Source: Megaleporinus macrocephalus (taxonomy: Eukaryota > Chordata > Actinopteri > Characiformes > Anostomidae). Taken from it: a stretch of 64,000 nucleotides of DNA. Position numbers and translations under genes: made by a program. The notes beneath the pieces are model-generated. The model ran no database searches and was not told where the DNA came from. It saw only the letters and a program-made list of their open reading frames with translations. Position 1 is the first letter of the stretch; each line of letters starts with the position of its first letter. The stretch is taken from positions 8,917,059 through 8,981,058 of the forward strand of contig CM038704.1 in the NCBI GenBank assembly GCA_021613375.1, read 5' to 3'. Positions 24,395-37,979 of this stretch are shown piece after piece.

Positions 24395-25264
24395 TGTTAC
24401 GTGTGGCACCTTGGGCGCCTGTTTTCTCTCTCTCTTTCTTCTGCCCCCCTTTTGTGCGCGCTGCATACTTTCGTTCGTGTTGGCTCTCGTGTGCGTACGG
24501 CGCGCGCTCTCCCCGCCTCTTCTCTCGTGGCCTCCGCTCCTATTTGCCTATCCTGTATCTTATAGGTGGATCGAAGTGTCAATCTTCATCTTCCCTCACC
24601 CAATCGGAGACTTTGATCGAACCTGGAGTGGACGGGGCTTCGAGTTTAAAAGCTGCGCGGAAACACTTGCGCGGTAGCCACTCGGCTCACTGGCGTTGTT
24701 AAATTGCTGTTGCTGCGTTATCTGTTGGCCTTGTCTCGCCTTACTGAAATGTTTGTCTGTGTTGCTCTGTTGTTGATTGTGGGTTGTCTTGTTGTGAACG
24801 GTTCCATGTTTAACTGGTGTTTGGGTGGTAATGTCTGTTTGAACTGTTTTCCTCCTGGGTGCGCGCACTTACACTGCCACACGTAGGAACTGTTTATCTA
24901 GACACACTAGTTTAGAGGCAGGTACCACCCCCTGTACTTTTGATAGTTTAGCCTAGAGTAGCAGTTAGCTCTTGGTTTATGGTTAATTAGGTAAGGGGTT
25001 TAAAATACAGCTTAGTGTAGTTTCTTGTATTATTTCCTTTTCTTTGGTACTGTCTGTTTTCTCCCCCAGGTTGGCTCAATTAAACACCCCCATATGTTTC
25101 TTGTTGATGGCTGTCTTTGTGTCCTCTGTGTTGATCTTTGGCATTGCCAATAAAAAAATATCTTTACATTTGGTTTTCTCCCTTTTGCCACTTCCACCTA
25201 TATGCACCGCACGTTATTGTCCCCACATCTCCCCTAGACCATAGCCTTTTGTGGGAACGTAACA
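24395..25264 (+). mobile_element. Solo LTR with 5-bp target duplication
   Basis: An 870-bp segment starting TGTTACGTGTGG and ending GGAACGTAACA (inverted TGTTACG/CGTAACA), flanked on both sides by CTGAC (24390-24394 and 25265-25269). The empty site is visible at the unit 2/3 junction (around 37087-37092), where the sequence runs GATACTGACCATATTC without interruption. TG...CA ends plus a 5-bp duplication define an LTR; with no internal region it is a solo LTR left by recombination. It contains CCAATAAAAAAA near 25150, a possible polyadenylation signal. Orientation was taken from that signal. Short open frames inside are not genes. Confidence 0.92.
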
Positions 25265-25801
25265 CTGACCATATTCTATATTATTTGTAACTTATTATTT
25301 CCTCCTTTTATTTATTATTTATTCACATATCAATTAAGATTACATGCTAATTAAGATTGATCTTTTAATTACACCTAGATATATCTGTCTATTCAGCCTA
25401 CAGCAGAATTCACTCTTTATAAGAAATATTTCAGATTATTTTAAAAGTAAAAACAGAAGAAGGCAAAATCCTTAAAGTTTAATAAAAGATGATGTGAAGA
25501 GATGCTACTAAAACACGTGGAAAAATAACATTATATAAAATAATAGTTTTTACACAGTTTACAGTGAATCAGGTCACATAATGAAGGGATTTATAATTAT
25601 TATGGATAATCATTTGTATTTATTTGGCCTTGACTGAGATTTACTGTTTTGGCTTAAAATTATGAATTATTTAAGAATGTTATCAAAAAATGTTTTTCAA
25701 GGAGAAAATGAAGCACTAGAGGCATCTGAAACAACAAAATTAACAATATTTACTTATATAAATACATATTTACAATATATACAAAAATCTTCGCTTCTTC
25801 A

Positions 25802-25849
25802 TCAGCTAAATGTGGACAGGCCGGCTTGCAGAATCAGATGGTTGTAGAT
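25802..25849 (-). CDS. Putative short terminal exon, unit 2
   Basis: Counterpart of 12753-12800, encoding IYNHLILQAGLSTFS and stop after TTTCTCCAG. The only change in the coding part relative to unit 1 is a silent leucine codon. Identity of the gene is unknown. Confidence 0.3.
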   Translation of the reverse strand: MYNHLILQAGLSTFS

Positions 25850-26089
25850 CTGGAGAAACACAGATTAAAGAAAACAAAGCTTTACAAAACGATAGCAGAA
25901 CAGAAACAGGGATATTCAGTAATGTGATCTCGCTGAACAGTAAAATAAAGAGCTCCACATACGTCATGGTCATTCTTAAGTCTCTGATGTTTGGAGATGG
26001 ATGGACAGATGGAAGGAAAACATCACTCAGACAGGGCACATAACGAGTAAAACGAGGCAAGCTCCTACAAACAAACCCAGTGAGAAAAA

Positions 26090-27200
26090 AAACACATCAC
26101 CTGATTATACAAACAATCCAATCCATATAGCATTTATATCTATAAATCTAATCACTGCTTCATCTTCATCACCTAAAGCCCAGTGACTACTGATTACCGT
26201 CTCTGCAGTCTTCACAAAGTCCTCGATGATGTACTGAAGGACTTGAGGACTAGATGTCGAATCAAGCTGACGCAGAAAGATTAGGATCAGGCAGTTCCAT
26301 GGACAGCTCCAATAACACTACCTGTAGATAGACAGATAGGGAGAGGGAGAGAGATATATAGAGAGAGATGGATGGATGGACAAATGAAAGGAAAACATTA
26401 GGGCCAAACATAACAAGGCAAGCTCCTACAGACAAAACCAGTGAGCAACAAAGAGACATCACCTGATTATACAAACAATCCCTAATCACTCCTTCATCTT
26501 ACTCCTAAAAGCCCAGTGACTACTGATTACCGTCTCTGCAGTCTTCACAAAGTCCTCGATGATGTACTGAAGGACTTGGGGACTAGATGTTGGATCAAGC
26601 TGACGCAGGAAGATCAGGACAAGGCAGCTCCGTGGACAGCTCCAATAACACTACCTGTGGGTGGGTGGGTAGGTAGGTAGGTAGGTAGGTAGTGAGAGAG
26701 AGAGATGGATGGATGGATAAATGAAAGGAAAACATCACTCAGACAGGGCAAAACATAACGAGGCAAGCTTCTACAGACACAACCAGTGAGAAAAAAAGAG
26801 ACATCACCTGATTATACAAACAATCCAGTCTATATAGCATTTATATCTATAAATCTAATCACTGCTTCATCTTACACCTAAAAGCTCAGTGACTACTGAT
26901 TACCGTCTCTGCAGTCTTCACAAAGTCTTCGAAGATGTACTGAAGGACTTGAGGACTAGATGTTGGACCAAGCTGACGCAGGAAGATCAGTCAGCTCCTT
27001 GGACAGCTCCAATAACACTACCTGGAGAGAAAAAGAGAAAGAGAGAGAAAGAGAGAAAGAGAAAGAAAGAGAGAGGGGGAGAGAGAGATAGATAGATAGT
27101 AAGAGAGAGATATAGACAGACAGAGAGTGATATAGAGAAAGAAAGAGATATAGCTAAACAGAGAGAGTGATAGAGAGAGAGAGAAAAAGGGAAATGGAGA
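26090..27200 (-). repeat. Monomer array with exon-like cores, unit 2
   Basis: Three monomers spaced about 340-370 bp, cores near 26.2, 26.55 and 26.92 kb. The last differs at LGPTSSPQ and YIFEDF. GA-rich and GTAG/GGTA microsatellites lie between cores in place of the long GATA tract of unit 1. Confidence 0.8.
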
Positions 27201-27419
27201 GACTACAACACTAATAAATATCTTGTAAGTGTACTGTACTAAACTAAATCATTACTTATCATTAAAACATACAATAACACATCAGATCATAAACCTAAAT
27301 CCTAACAGAGTATTATAAAGTGTACTACACACTGAGCGTCCATCTATCAGAAATGTCTTCTGGGATGTAGGTTAACACTTAAACGCTAGAGACCCTTTGC
27401 TGTTACACAATTCATCAGT

Positions 27420-28055
27420 CATCTTCTGCCCTGTCCATCAACAGGAGGAGACCAACACAGGAAGCCCACTGTGTAGATATTATTTAAATGGTGGTCCATT
27501 CTCAGCACAGTAGTGACCCTGACCTGGTAGTGTATGTTGTTGTAGTAAAAGTGTATCAGGTACAGCAATACTAAACACCTCAGTGTCACTGCTGGGATGA
27601 GAAAAGACACTGTCCGGGTCAGAAATACACTAATGATAAAGAGGGGTGTCAAACTCAGGTCCTGGGGGGTCACAGCTCTGGTACAGTTCAGTGTTCTCCC
27701 TCTTCTAACAGTATAGTTCCCCAAAGTCAGTCATTAGCTCCTGCTCAGTCTTCTAAGTAGTATCCCCTGTACGGGCTAAATCAGTTGTGCTACATAACAG
27801 AACCACAGAGCTGTGTAGAAGAGGGGGGGCAAAGACTGTCTTATATAAAGGTCCTGTTCTAACACAAGCTGCTCCAGCAAATTGGCTGATGAGCCGAAAC
27901 AACTGTGCTGAACAGAAGAGAATGCTGTAGAAGGCAGTGCTGTGCTCCTCCAGGACTGCAGTCTGATACCTGTGGGAGAGAGCAGTGGATCTCCAGTCCC
28001 GGTGACCCACTGTCGTACGCAGTGTTATAAAATCCCTCCCCTGTTCTGACTAACC
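27420..28055. repeat. Dispersed repeat downstream of gene copy 2
   Basis: Near-identical counterpart of 14570-15200, with the same GTGTCAAACTCAGGTCCTGG and CTCCTCCAGGACTGCAGTC motifs. No gene seen. Confidence 0.55.
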
Positions 28056-28461
28056 TGGATCAGGTGTGATGTGACAGTATTACTTTAACTGTGCAGGACA
28101 GTGGGTCAGCAGTTAAATCTGACCTATACTCTCTAAATGTACACATGTACTGACCGCTACATGTATGCAGTGCTCAATGTGCTTAAATGGTCTGCCACCC
28201 ACACAGTATCTAATGTGTGGTGCTCCTATGGTGGTACCTCTCTGTGGATGGACAGGGTAGATGGTGGCTAATAAACTGTACAGTAACAAATGGGCTACAC
28301 TCAGTAACTGAAAACCCACAAAGTAAAATTTACAGATGGTACTTTTGACTAATAGCTGAAAACTCAGTGTACAATGCATTTAAAAGAAAACTTAACAAAA
28401 CACCTAAATTCTACACCTATAAACTACAAATATTAATATTAAAAAAGGTAAATCAGGATTT

Positions 28462-31400
28462 TTAGGCATCCCGGAGCCTCAACAAGATCTGCTGGATGTG
28501 CTTCTCCAAGCAGCTCCACAGAGCCAGAGCCAGGGATCCAGGATCCAGGTAGATGTGCTCCTCCCCACCAAAGATGTTGTCCAAAAGAAGCAGGGCCTCA
28601 TGCTGACAGAGAACAAGTGTGTTAGCAACTGAGCAAAGCAAAACAACATACTAGAGAAAACACAAACATGGTTAATTCACATAGTTTCATTTGAAACACT
28701 AAGAAAACACTTCAACTGATGCTCATTTTTGGTATTAACGCTGTTGATGTGCATCCTACCTGAAGCAGGAGCAGATATTGCTCAGCCCTGGGCCTCCTTT
28801 CAGCGGTGAGAGGGCTAAAGGACGCAAACATGTCCATCAGCTGCCAGAGGAACCCTCCTGGAGTCTGGAATGGGTGAAGAGAAAAGAAAAGTGAGTAAAC
28901 AATTTGTACTTTATCTGGGTTCTTAAGTTTATAGTAAGGTCTGACATGCTGCATGATGTATCTAGCTCTTAGGTCCCAACATAAAGTAACACTTGGTTGT
29001 AAGACAGAGCAGAGTCTCTTACCGGAAAGATTGGAGGCCTTGCTGCCTGGAAGACTCCCATCAGCACCAATTCATAAACAACATCTATGAAATTGAAGTG
29101 CTGGATCTAAGAAGATAAGAAGGATTAGTGTTCTAGACACATTCAGAGTGGTAAAGACCTGAAAGGTGAAAGGTGAAGAGAGCGTGAACTCACCCCAATT
29201 TGAGCCAGCTCTGCACGAAGGGCTTCTCGATAAGAAGCATCCTGAGCAACAGCTATCAGGGAGTTATACGCATGCTGGAAAGCTGGTACCTCCTGCAGAA
29301 GAATAAGATATGTTTGCCGGTTATTCATGAGATCACTCAGATAACACAGGTCAAGCTTGTTTTAGGTGAATATTTTGTGTTACCCTGGCATTTCGAGCTG
29401 CCAGCCCTCCAAGAATGACCCTGCCAGCTATGGTGAGGTATTTGGAGTGATGGCTGTTGGTCAGAACAATCTGTAGAATGAAAACAAGAAAAGAAAAGGT
29501 TTGTCAGGCACTAGTGGATAAAGATACAGTTAGTGAGAAGGAAATTCATCTGCTAGACGTACAGTGAAAGCCTGGCGCAGGGCGGAAAGCTTCAGAGGAA
29601 AGCTGGAAGTCCCCTTGGCTGTAAAGTAGTAACTGGGGCAAAGAAGATTATTTTCTATATAAACAAAACTAGCTGTTACCTCTATTTGACAGAGCAAACA
29701 GATAAAAATTAAATACTTACTGCAGAGCGGGGCACCTGATGAGCCTCAGGTGGGACAGCTCCAAATGCCTGAAATGTCAAACACGCAGGACTTAATAATG
29801 ATAAACAAAACTGCTGAAATGGCCATCAGAGCTCATAAGAGCGGTGTTGATAGTCTTACCCCAGGAGCACTTTGGATGGAGGATACTATCTATAACACCA
29901 AATATGCAGTAGGATGGGTTTAATTAAAATAGGACAGAGCAATGAGTAATATAGGACACATAGGTTGACCTGAACAACAAAACCATTAATGTATTGTATT
30001 TGATTTGAATAATCTTTCTTTGCTCATTGAGAAAACATCACATGATGTTTCTAAAATGTCTCTTAAGCACATAAATGCACTGTACTGAGAAATAAAACTA
30101 ATTAATAAGAGCAATACTAGCCTTACCTGGGCAGGAGACAGTGGCTCGGGCTGAAGCTCTTGTGGCGTTAAAGGAGTCACTGATGGACTTCTAGGAGACG
30201 ATGTGGGGGGGCTCTGAGGAGACATATCTCTGGCTGCCTATAACCAAGTATATAGTACAGATTACTTAAAAATAAATCTATTTAAAATATAGTTAGAATT
30301 GATAAGAGCAGTGTTCATGGCCTTACCTCAGCAGCACTCTGGGTGGGGGACAGGGGCTCAGGCTGAAACTCTTGCGGTGGCAGAGGCGTTAAAGGAGCCA
30401 CTGATGGAGCCCTAGGAGACGATGTGGGGGGGCTCTGAGGAGAGATATCTTCCGTTTCCTATAAAACCAAATACAAAGTACATATAACTTAAAAACAGAA
30501 CTGTTTCAAATATAGTAAAAACTGATATAATCAGTGTTTATAGCTTTACCGCAAAAACACTCTGAATAGAGGATGGTGTTTCTCCTTCTTGAGGTGTTGA
30601 AGGAGCTGGAGATGGTGTGGAGGGGCTCTGAGAAGACATATCTTCAGCCTCCTAACCCACAAAATATGTAATACACATTACTTAGAAACAATTACATTTA
30701 AAATGAAGTTAGAATCGATAAGAGCAGTGTTTATGGCCTTACCTCAGCAGCACTCTGGGTGGGGGATAGGGGCTCAGGCTGAAACTCTTGTGGTGGCAGA
30801 AGTGTTAAAGGAGCCACTGACGGAGCCCTAGGAGACGATGTGGGGGGGGCTCTGAGGAGACATATCTTCAGTTGCCTATAAAACCAAATACCAAGTACAT
30901 ATTACTTAAAATAGAACTGTTTCAAATGTAGTAAAAACTGATATAATCAGTGTTTATAGCTTTACCTCAAGAACACTCTGAATAGAGGACAGTGTTTCTT
31001 CTTCTTGAGGTATTGAAGGAGCTGGAGATGGCGTGGAGGGGCTCTGAGGAGACATATCTTCAGCCCCCTAACCCACAAAATATGTAATACACATTACTTA
31101 GAAACAAATCTATTGAAAATGAAGTTAGAATCGATAAGAGCAGTGTTTATGGCCTTACCTCGGCAGCACTCTGGGTGGAACACAGTGGCTCCTGTTGTGG
31201 CAGAAGTGTTAAAGGAGCCACTGATGGAGCCCTAGGAGACGATGTGGGGGGGCTCTGAGGACACGTATCTTCAGTTGCCTATTAAACCAAATACAAAGTA
31301 CATATTACTTAAGATAGAACTGTTTCAAATGTAGTCAAAACTGATATAATCAGTGTTTATAGCTTTACCTCAAGAACACTCTGAATAGAGGACAGTGTTT

Positions 31401-33031
31401 CTCCTTCTTGAGGTGTTGAAGGAGCTGGTGATGGCGTGGAGGGGCTCTGAGGAGACATATCTTCAGCCTCCTAACCCACAAAATATGTAATGCACATTAC
31501 TTAGAAACAAATCTATTGAAAATGAAGTTAGAATCGATAAGAGCAGTGTCCATGGCCTTACCTCAGCAGCACTCTGGGTGGGGGACAGTGGCTCAGGCTG
31601 AAACTCTTGTGGTGGCAGAGGCATTAAAGGAGTCACTGATGGAGTTCTAGGAGATGGTGTGGGGGAGGTCTGAGGAGACATATCTTCAGTTGCCTATAAC
31701 ACCAAATATAAAATGCATATTACTTAAAAACAGAACTGTTTCACATGAAGTCAAAACTGATATAATCAGTGTTTATAGCTTTACCTCAAGAACACTCTGA
31801 ATAGAGGATGATGTTTCTCCTTCTTTGGGTTTCGAAGGAGCTGTAGATTGTGTGGGGTGGCTCTGAGGAGACATATCTTCAGCCTCCTGACTCACAAAAT
31901 ACGTAATACACATTATTTAGAAACAAATATATTTAAAATGAAATTAGAATCGATAAGAGCAGTGTTCATGGCCTTACCTCAGCAGCACTCTGAAAAGAGG
32001 ATGGTGGTTCTCCTTCTTCAGGCACAAGTTGGGGCTGAGGTGTTGAAGGAACATGGTGAAGTATACTGGCCACAGTAGCTATAAAAAAGGAGAAGGAAAA
32101 AAGGAAAAAGCTTTATAAAAGGAGAATATTTTGCAAAAACATATAACTGTTAAATATTAAAATACAAGTAATGCACAAAATGCAATTCCTACATTGGAAT
32201 TTGTTTTTTTATATATGTTTACACTTTAATGTAAATGTTACGTTTTAATGCTGGAAGAACTCATAAGGGTTTTGGGACCGTGTTACTAAAACTTCCTCTC
32301 ATTTTTTTCTCATTAAGATTTCACAGGACAGGTTAAGACTATTAAGAAATGTTTAAAATGTGTGAATAATATTTACTATATTTTAATATACATCTTTTTA
32401 CAAATACCAATTACTTTATATTATTACAAAAAGCAATTCAAATCTTAATTAATTAATTTTTTTCTTAATTCACAGCAGATCCAGCTATGAAATCTTAAAC
32501 AACCATGGGAGTAATAAATTAACTGTGGGGTCTGTTACTAAGCAACAGATTATACACACACACCCGTATGTAAATGTAAACAAGTGGCCCGTTCCTCACA
32601 CTTCTGTCACTTTTTACAGTTTAGCTAGCTCAAGACTACAAATGTAGAAGTTTTAGCTTAATACATAATTAGTTAGTAATAATAAATAATAAATTAATTA
32701 TGCATTTCAGACTCATATTTAAATAAAAACATCTAACGTAGCTACTCACTAGCATATTAGCTAACGTAGCGTAGCGTCCGGTACTGTTAATAAAACATAT
32801 ATACAATATTTAAATCTATTTAAAGCTCTCTCTTGTGTCTGTACCTTCGGCGACAGTTGCTTCTTGGTCATCCTCTAACTCTCTGGTTCTCTGCTGCTGA
32901 TTTTTACGGCTGTAGAAATAATAAAAAGTTCCAGCGGCGACGGCAGCCCCGGCAGCAGCGCCGGCCACAAACAGCAAGGGGCGCCACTGCTTCCCAGATG
33001 AAGCGAGAGAGCGAAAAACGAAACACTGCAT
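28462..33031 (-). CDS. Mitoguardin-like protein, copy 2 (two frameshifts)
   Basis: Same 19-exon structure as copy 1: 32845-33031, 31978-32078, 31785-31886, 31562-31693, 31369-31470, 31159-31278, 30966-31067, 30743-30875, 30550-30651, 30327-30458, 30127-30237, 29860-29889, 29721-29768, 29563-29632, 29384-29470, 29194-29292, 29023-29106, 28760-28864, 28462-28602. Splice sites are intact. Two exons are one base longer than in copies 1 and 3: exon 8 has a run of eight G (7 elsewhere, 30842-30849) and exon 13 has four G (3 elsewhere, 29729-29732). Either shifts the frame, so as written this copy would lose its conserved C-terminal domain. Both lie in G runs, so assembly error is a real alternative. 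Elsewhere substitutions are few; exon 11 starts AARDM rather than GARDM, and the C-terminal exon has WSCLEK where copy 1 has WSYLEK. It is either a recent pseudogene or an intact gene with sequence errors. Confidence 0.75.
30327..31886 (-). repeat. Amplified exon pair within copy 2
   Basis: Same four A/B exon pairs as copy 1, same order and lengths apart from the extra base in exon 8. The short B variant (exon 6, 120 nt) is at the same position, so pair amplification came before duplication of the whole unit. Confidence 0.9.
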
Positions 33032-34170
33032 CAGTGCAGGAGAAGAAAGAAATGTTGAGAGTTCAGAAGAAATACAGCTGGTCTGTAGAAAGAGCTTAAA
33101 TCGACTGAAGATCAGCGACTTTTCTAGACTTTTTTTGAACGTTCTGAGTGTTTGAATCACAACTTGTTTACAAATGTTTACATTCGTCTGGTCTCACTGG
33201 AAACAGAATTAAGAACGAATGATGCGCACTGTCCGGATCTACTGCACTAAAAGCAGAAACTATATTAACACAAAGTGAAGAATAATCAAGTAACTAAACA
33301 AGATAAATAAATTGCCATCTTTTTTTACTAAAATGTTTCGAAAGTATTTAAAGTAAAATTGTGAAAAGTATTGTTATTCTTAGCGTTATCTAGGGCTCAA
33401 TTTCCATCTAATTTTTGGGGATCAAATGTAAAAATGTATTTTAAGGACATTTTTTTGCTGGTAAATTAATTAAAGGGTTACTATTATGCTCATAGTTTTA
33501 TTTTTATGGTCTATTAGATTTGTATGTTTCGATATTCTTAAAACACAATATTGTCTTCATACTGTATTTACCCTGTATTCACACTGTTAGAGCTCCTTTG
33601 TCTTTAAGCTCCGCCTCCTAATAAGCCCAGTGTGCCGATTCGCTCGACCACTCTGTACTGATTGGTTGACCACCAAAAAGGTTCCGACTTTCAGTAGATG
33701 CTGTGCTTGGTGTGAGGGTCTGCAGGTAGGTTACAGATAGGAGGGCTATAAGGATTGTGTTATAAGATGATGTCACCTTGTAACAGAAAAGAGGTGGCAT
33801 TTCAGGCAGCTGAGTAAAGTGGTTTCTGTGGGTTTCTCCTTTTGGTAAGATTTATAATGTTAGAGAATGTTTACATGCACAAAAAGCTACATGTGTCTGT
33901 ATGTCTCTATGTATAAATCAACAATTTTACAATTTGTTTACATCTCAATCACTGAATCATGCAGACATTTTGGAAAGATCCCTTTATCTCCTGCGTCAAG
34001 GGGCAACAAAGACTGGAAAACAAAACTGGTTTTCTTAAAATCAGCTCTTCGGAAAAGGGCTCAGTCACTCTTGTCTGCTTAAGACAAGGATGAGTTCCCC
34101 CCACCTGCTTGCCAAAACCATGTGACCTCGTTCCCAGAAATATTTCATCACAGTGGTTCTCTGTCACATT
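33032..34170. promoter_or_regulatory. Upstream region of copy 2
   Basis: Almost identical to 20171-21304. One difference removes an in-frame stop upstream of the chosen start, so the first open frame extends 43 codons further; I keep the start shared by all three copies. Confidence 0.4.
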
Positions 34171-35546
34171 TAATTCAATTCAGTTTTATTTGTGTAGAGC
34201 TTTTTACAATGATGTTGTCACAAAGCAGCTTTACAGAAGTTTAAAAACAGACAGTTACAACATATATATCCCCCAGTGAGCAAACCAGAGGCAACAGTGG
34301 CTAGAAAAACTGGAGGAAGAAACCTTAGGAGGCACCAGACTCACAAGGGGAGACCCATCCTCCTCTGGTCAAACAGTATTTACAGGTTAATAAATTAAAT
34401 CTGTTTGAAGTCTGGATGGAAAAACTTTAGAAACTGCACAGGTAGAGGCAGTCTCTGACTGAGGTGGTCTCTGACTGAGTCTGTGTAAAAAGTGGGACTG
34501 AACTGAATCAGTCCCATCCTATCTCAATGCTTGTACATCTGGATGGGACAGTGATGTAACTGAGGGTGTTGCAGTTGGCATAAATGACAGGAGAGCTGGT
34601 CGGTGATAGGTGAGGAGGAGGACCTGATGGTCAGACTTCCAGCAGGACGGGAGGACAGTCGTTACCTCATGTAAAAGAGAAAAGAGAGAAAACGAGTTAG
34701 GCTCAGGAGTATGACTGCAGAAAAAAAGAAATAAATAAACAGATAAAAACAATTTCAGAGTGTGTCTGGTGACTCCGGCAGATCTAACAGCATAACGGCA
34801 TAAACTAAAAGGAGAGAACCAGAAGGTAACATAGACATGAGAGCCCCCTGAGACACTGGGATCCCCCCACTCCACCATCAACAAACCTGTGTGATCGCAT
34901 GAAGTGGTGGAACAACAGCACCAACATCTCAGTTTACCATAAACCTCTGTTTCCATGAACCCCTGGATCTCCTGCCTTCATCTAAAAGGGAAGACTAATC
35001 ACCAAAAGTTAAACTAAACAAGTATGTTTTCAGTCTAGACTTAAAAGTTGAGACTGTGTCCCAAAGTCCCAAACATTAACTGAGAGATTATTCCACAGTT
35101 TGGGGGCTTTTTAGGAAAAAGCTCTTCCCCCCGTTGAGGTCTTCTAAATTTTAGGAACCAGCAGCAAACCAGCATCCTGTGATCTGAGTAAGCATAGAGG
35201 TTAATAATAGGAAATAAGATCTTGCAGCTGCGAGACCGTGTAGGGCTTTAAATGTCAGTAAAAGGATTTTATAGTCGATACTGAATTTAACAGGAAGACA
35301 GTGTAGCTGATAAAACTGGACTGATGTGATGGAATGTTCTGGTTTTAGTTAGTACTCTAGCTGCAGCGTTCTGAACTTACTGAAGTTTATTAAGGTTCCT
35401 GCTGGAGCATCCTGTCAATAATGCATTACAGTAATCTAGCCTTGAGGTTATAAAGGCGTGTACTAACTTTTCTGCATCAGATACAGATAACGCATCTCTT
35501 TCAAATGTTTCGGAGGTGAAGAAACGCTGTTCTTGTAATATTGTGT
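34171..35546 (-). mobile_element. 5'-truncated L2/CR1-like LINE, unit 2
   Basis: Same insertion and limits as 21305-22680, with a few substitutions and a one-base loss that lengthens a minus-strand open frame. It shows that units 1 and 2 share an ancestor that unit 3 lacks in this part. Confidence 0.85.
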
Positions 35547-35745
35547 TGATTAATTGTCAGATCTGAATTAACTGCATGGCGGCACATTAAGGACAAAACT
35601 CAAGCGCGTAAAAACGTAAGGTGAAAACGTGAGTGTAAATGTTTCACTCGTGAGTGTAAATGTTTCACTCGTGAGTGTAAATGTGAAACTCGCGAGCACA
35701 GAAAGAGGAACCGCCCCCGCAATTTTCATAAGCACGCGCTCAAGT

Positions 35746-35833
35746 ATGGAGTCAAAAAAGGGTGATAAAGATTTGGAGTTTGTTAAACATAGTCACAAAT
35801 ATACTGAAACTTACTTTAAACAACTACATGCAG
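35746..35833 (+). CDS. Possible first exon of unknown gene, unit 2
   Basis: Exact counterpart of 22882-22969, with the same CpG-bearing upstream stretch and GTAAAA donor. An upstream in-frame ATG run (repeat SVNVSLV) reflects the ACTCGTGAGTGTAAATG repeats rather than a longer protein. Confidence 0.25.
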
Positions 35834-37666
35834 GTAAAATCCAAATCCACAAATGAACTGGAATGTGCAAACTTAAAACAAGAAGTAATATTAATAATAA
35901 TTCAAATGTACAAATGTGGAAACATATTTTAAATATATAAAAATATATTTTTTTAAATTTGTATTAAAGATTTTTATTGTATTTGTAAATCGTATGTCAG
36001 ATCACTGGTTTGGTGCTGTCACTCAACCTCTGCGCTGTTGGAACACCCCTCCCAAACTCCATCCAGGCACAGATACAATGCTAGTTCATGTTTCTTTAGT
36101 AAAAAGTTAGTTTTAAAGAAGATAACAGGCCGGCTCTGTGCAGTGGTCTTATTTATACTACTGACTGTTGTGCTAGCTTTGGATAACTGTAGCTAATTAA
36201 TTAACCATCGTTAGCTAGCTAGATAAACAGCCTGCAGCAGTGGGGTATTTGAACATAGCAAGAGAAGAGCATCTCGTTTGTTTTGCTCCCTAATTTCCCC
36301 CCGTTTTTATATCAATGCAGCTCAATTATCTTGTATAACAGACAGAATGTATCTTCTGATCCCTTTTGGTTCTACAGGCTAGCTAACTAGCTAGTTAACT
36401 AACGCAGGTATTTACTGATCTCTGGTCAGCTTTTGCAGTAGAAAAAACACTGTAGGACACCAGTTAACCAGTATATCGTGAATACCATGTGAATAGTTTA
36501 GAGTGACTCTGGAGCTTCTATTAGAAAATCTGGACTATTTAAACCACAAAGGAACAAAATGTACTGCTTTCATACCAGTAAACACTCAAACAGCTAGAGA
36601 GGCAGAGCGCAGGAGAAAGAGGCCAGATCCACAGTAATAATTACCCTTATTAACATTTTTGGACATATAAGAATTTCACAGATTTTCTGAATTTTCTTTA
36701 GTCAGTTAATTAAAAGTTATGTTGATCAATGTTGTAATCAATGTTTTAAACATTGAAGTAAACTAATGTCAAAATAAAGAATTACTATTTAATATAACAG
36801 CTGAACATTCATTACATTGAGATTTGGACTAAATTTGACAGATAATAAAAAAACTCATTACAGATTCAGTCACTTCTGAAAACTTTGTGCTGATGTGACC
36901 TCGGGATCCCACCCGTAACTTCTAGGCACCACTCATTAGATCGCAACCGGGACTAACATATTTTCCATGGTCCTACAAGGTGGGGCGAAGTTGTAGAGCT
37001 TAATCTCACTCTTTGGAAAGAGACCATAGGACCACCACAGATCAGATATTATTTGCATGGTGGAGCATTCTGAGCAGAGCAGTGATACTGACCATATTCT
37101 ATATTATTTGTAATTTATTATTTCCTCCTATTATTTATTATTTATTCACATATTCTGTTTGTAATTTGTATGTATCAATTAAGATTACATGCTAATTAAG
37201 ATTGAACTTTTAATTACACCTAGATATATCTGTCTATTCAGCCTACAGCAGAATTCACTCTTTATAAGAAATATTTCAGATTATTTTCAAAGTAAACACC
37301 CTTCAAAATGGCAGCTTTACAAAAAACAAAATCCTTAAAGTTTAATATAAGATGATGTGAAGAGATGCTACTAAAACACATGTGGAAAAATAACATTATA
37401 TAAAACAATAGTCTTTACCCATATACAGTGAATCAGGTCACATAATAAAAGTATTTATAATTATATTGGATATTCATTTGTATTTATTTTGCCTTGACTG
37501 AGATTTTGGCTTAAAATTATGAATTATTTAAGAATGTTTTCACAAAATGTTTTTCAAGGAGAAAATGAAGCACCAGAGGCATCTGAAACAACAAAATTAA
37601 CAATATTTAATTAAAATACATATTTACAATATATTTACAATATATACAAAAATCTTTGCTTCTTCA

Positions 37667-37714
37667 TCAGCTAAATGTGGACAGGCCGGCTTGCAGAATA
37701 AGATGGTTGTAGAT
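37667..37714 (-). CDS. Putative short terminal exon, unit 3
   Basis: Counterpart of 12753-12800 and 25802-25849, again IYNHLILQAGLSTFS and stop after TTTCTCCAG, with a third silent leucine codon (CTT). Confidence 0.3.
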   Translation of the reverse strand: MYNHLILQAGLSTFS

Positions 37715-37979
37715 CTGGAGAAACACAGATTAAAGAAAACAAAGCATTACAAAACGATAGCAGAACAGAAACAGAGATATTCAGTAATGTGATCTCGCTG
37801 GACAGTAAAATAAAGAGCTCTACGTACGTCATGGTCATGCTTAAGTCTCTGATGTTTGGAGATGGATGGACAGATGGAAGGAAAACATCACTCAGACAGG
37901 GCACATAACGAGTAAAACGAGGCAAGCTCCTACAGACACACCCAGTGACATCACCTGATTATACAAACAATCCAGTCTA

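Larger units (their letters stand above)
25265..37088 (-). repeat. Tandem array unit 2
   Basis: Second unit, same order as unit 1: terminal exon-like block, monomer array, dispersed repeats, mitoguardin-like gene (28462-33031), LINE (34171-35546) and tail. It has lost a stretch of about 170 bp near 35.99 kb relative to unit 1. Confidence 0.93.

Noticed and set aside
24312..24886. Open frames up to 121 codons near 24.5 kb
   Set aside because: They lie in the solo LTR, which is GC-richer than its surroundings.
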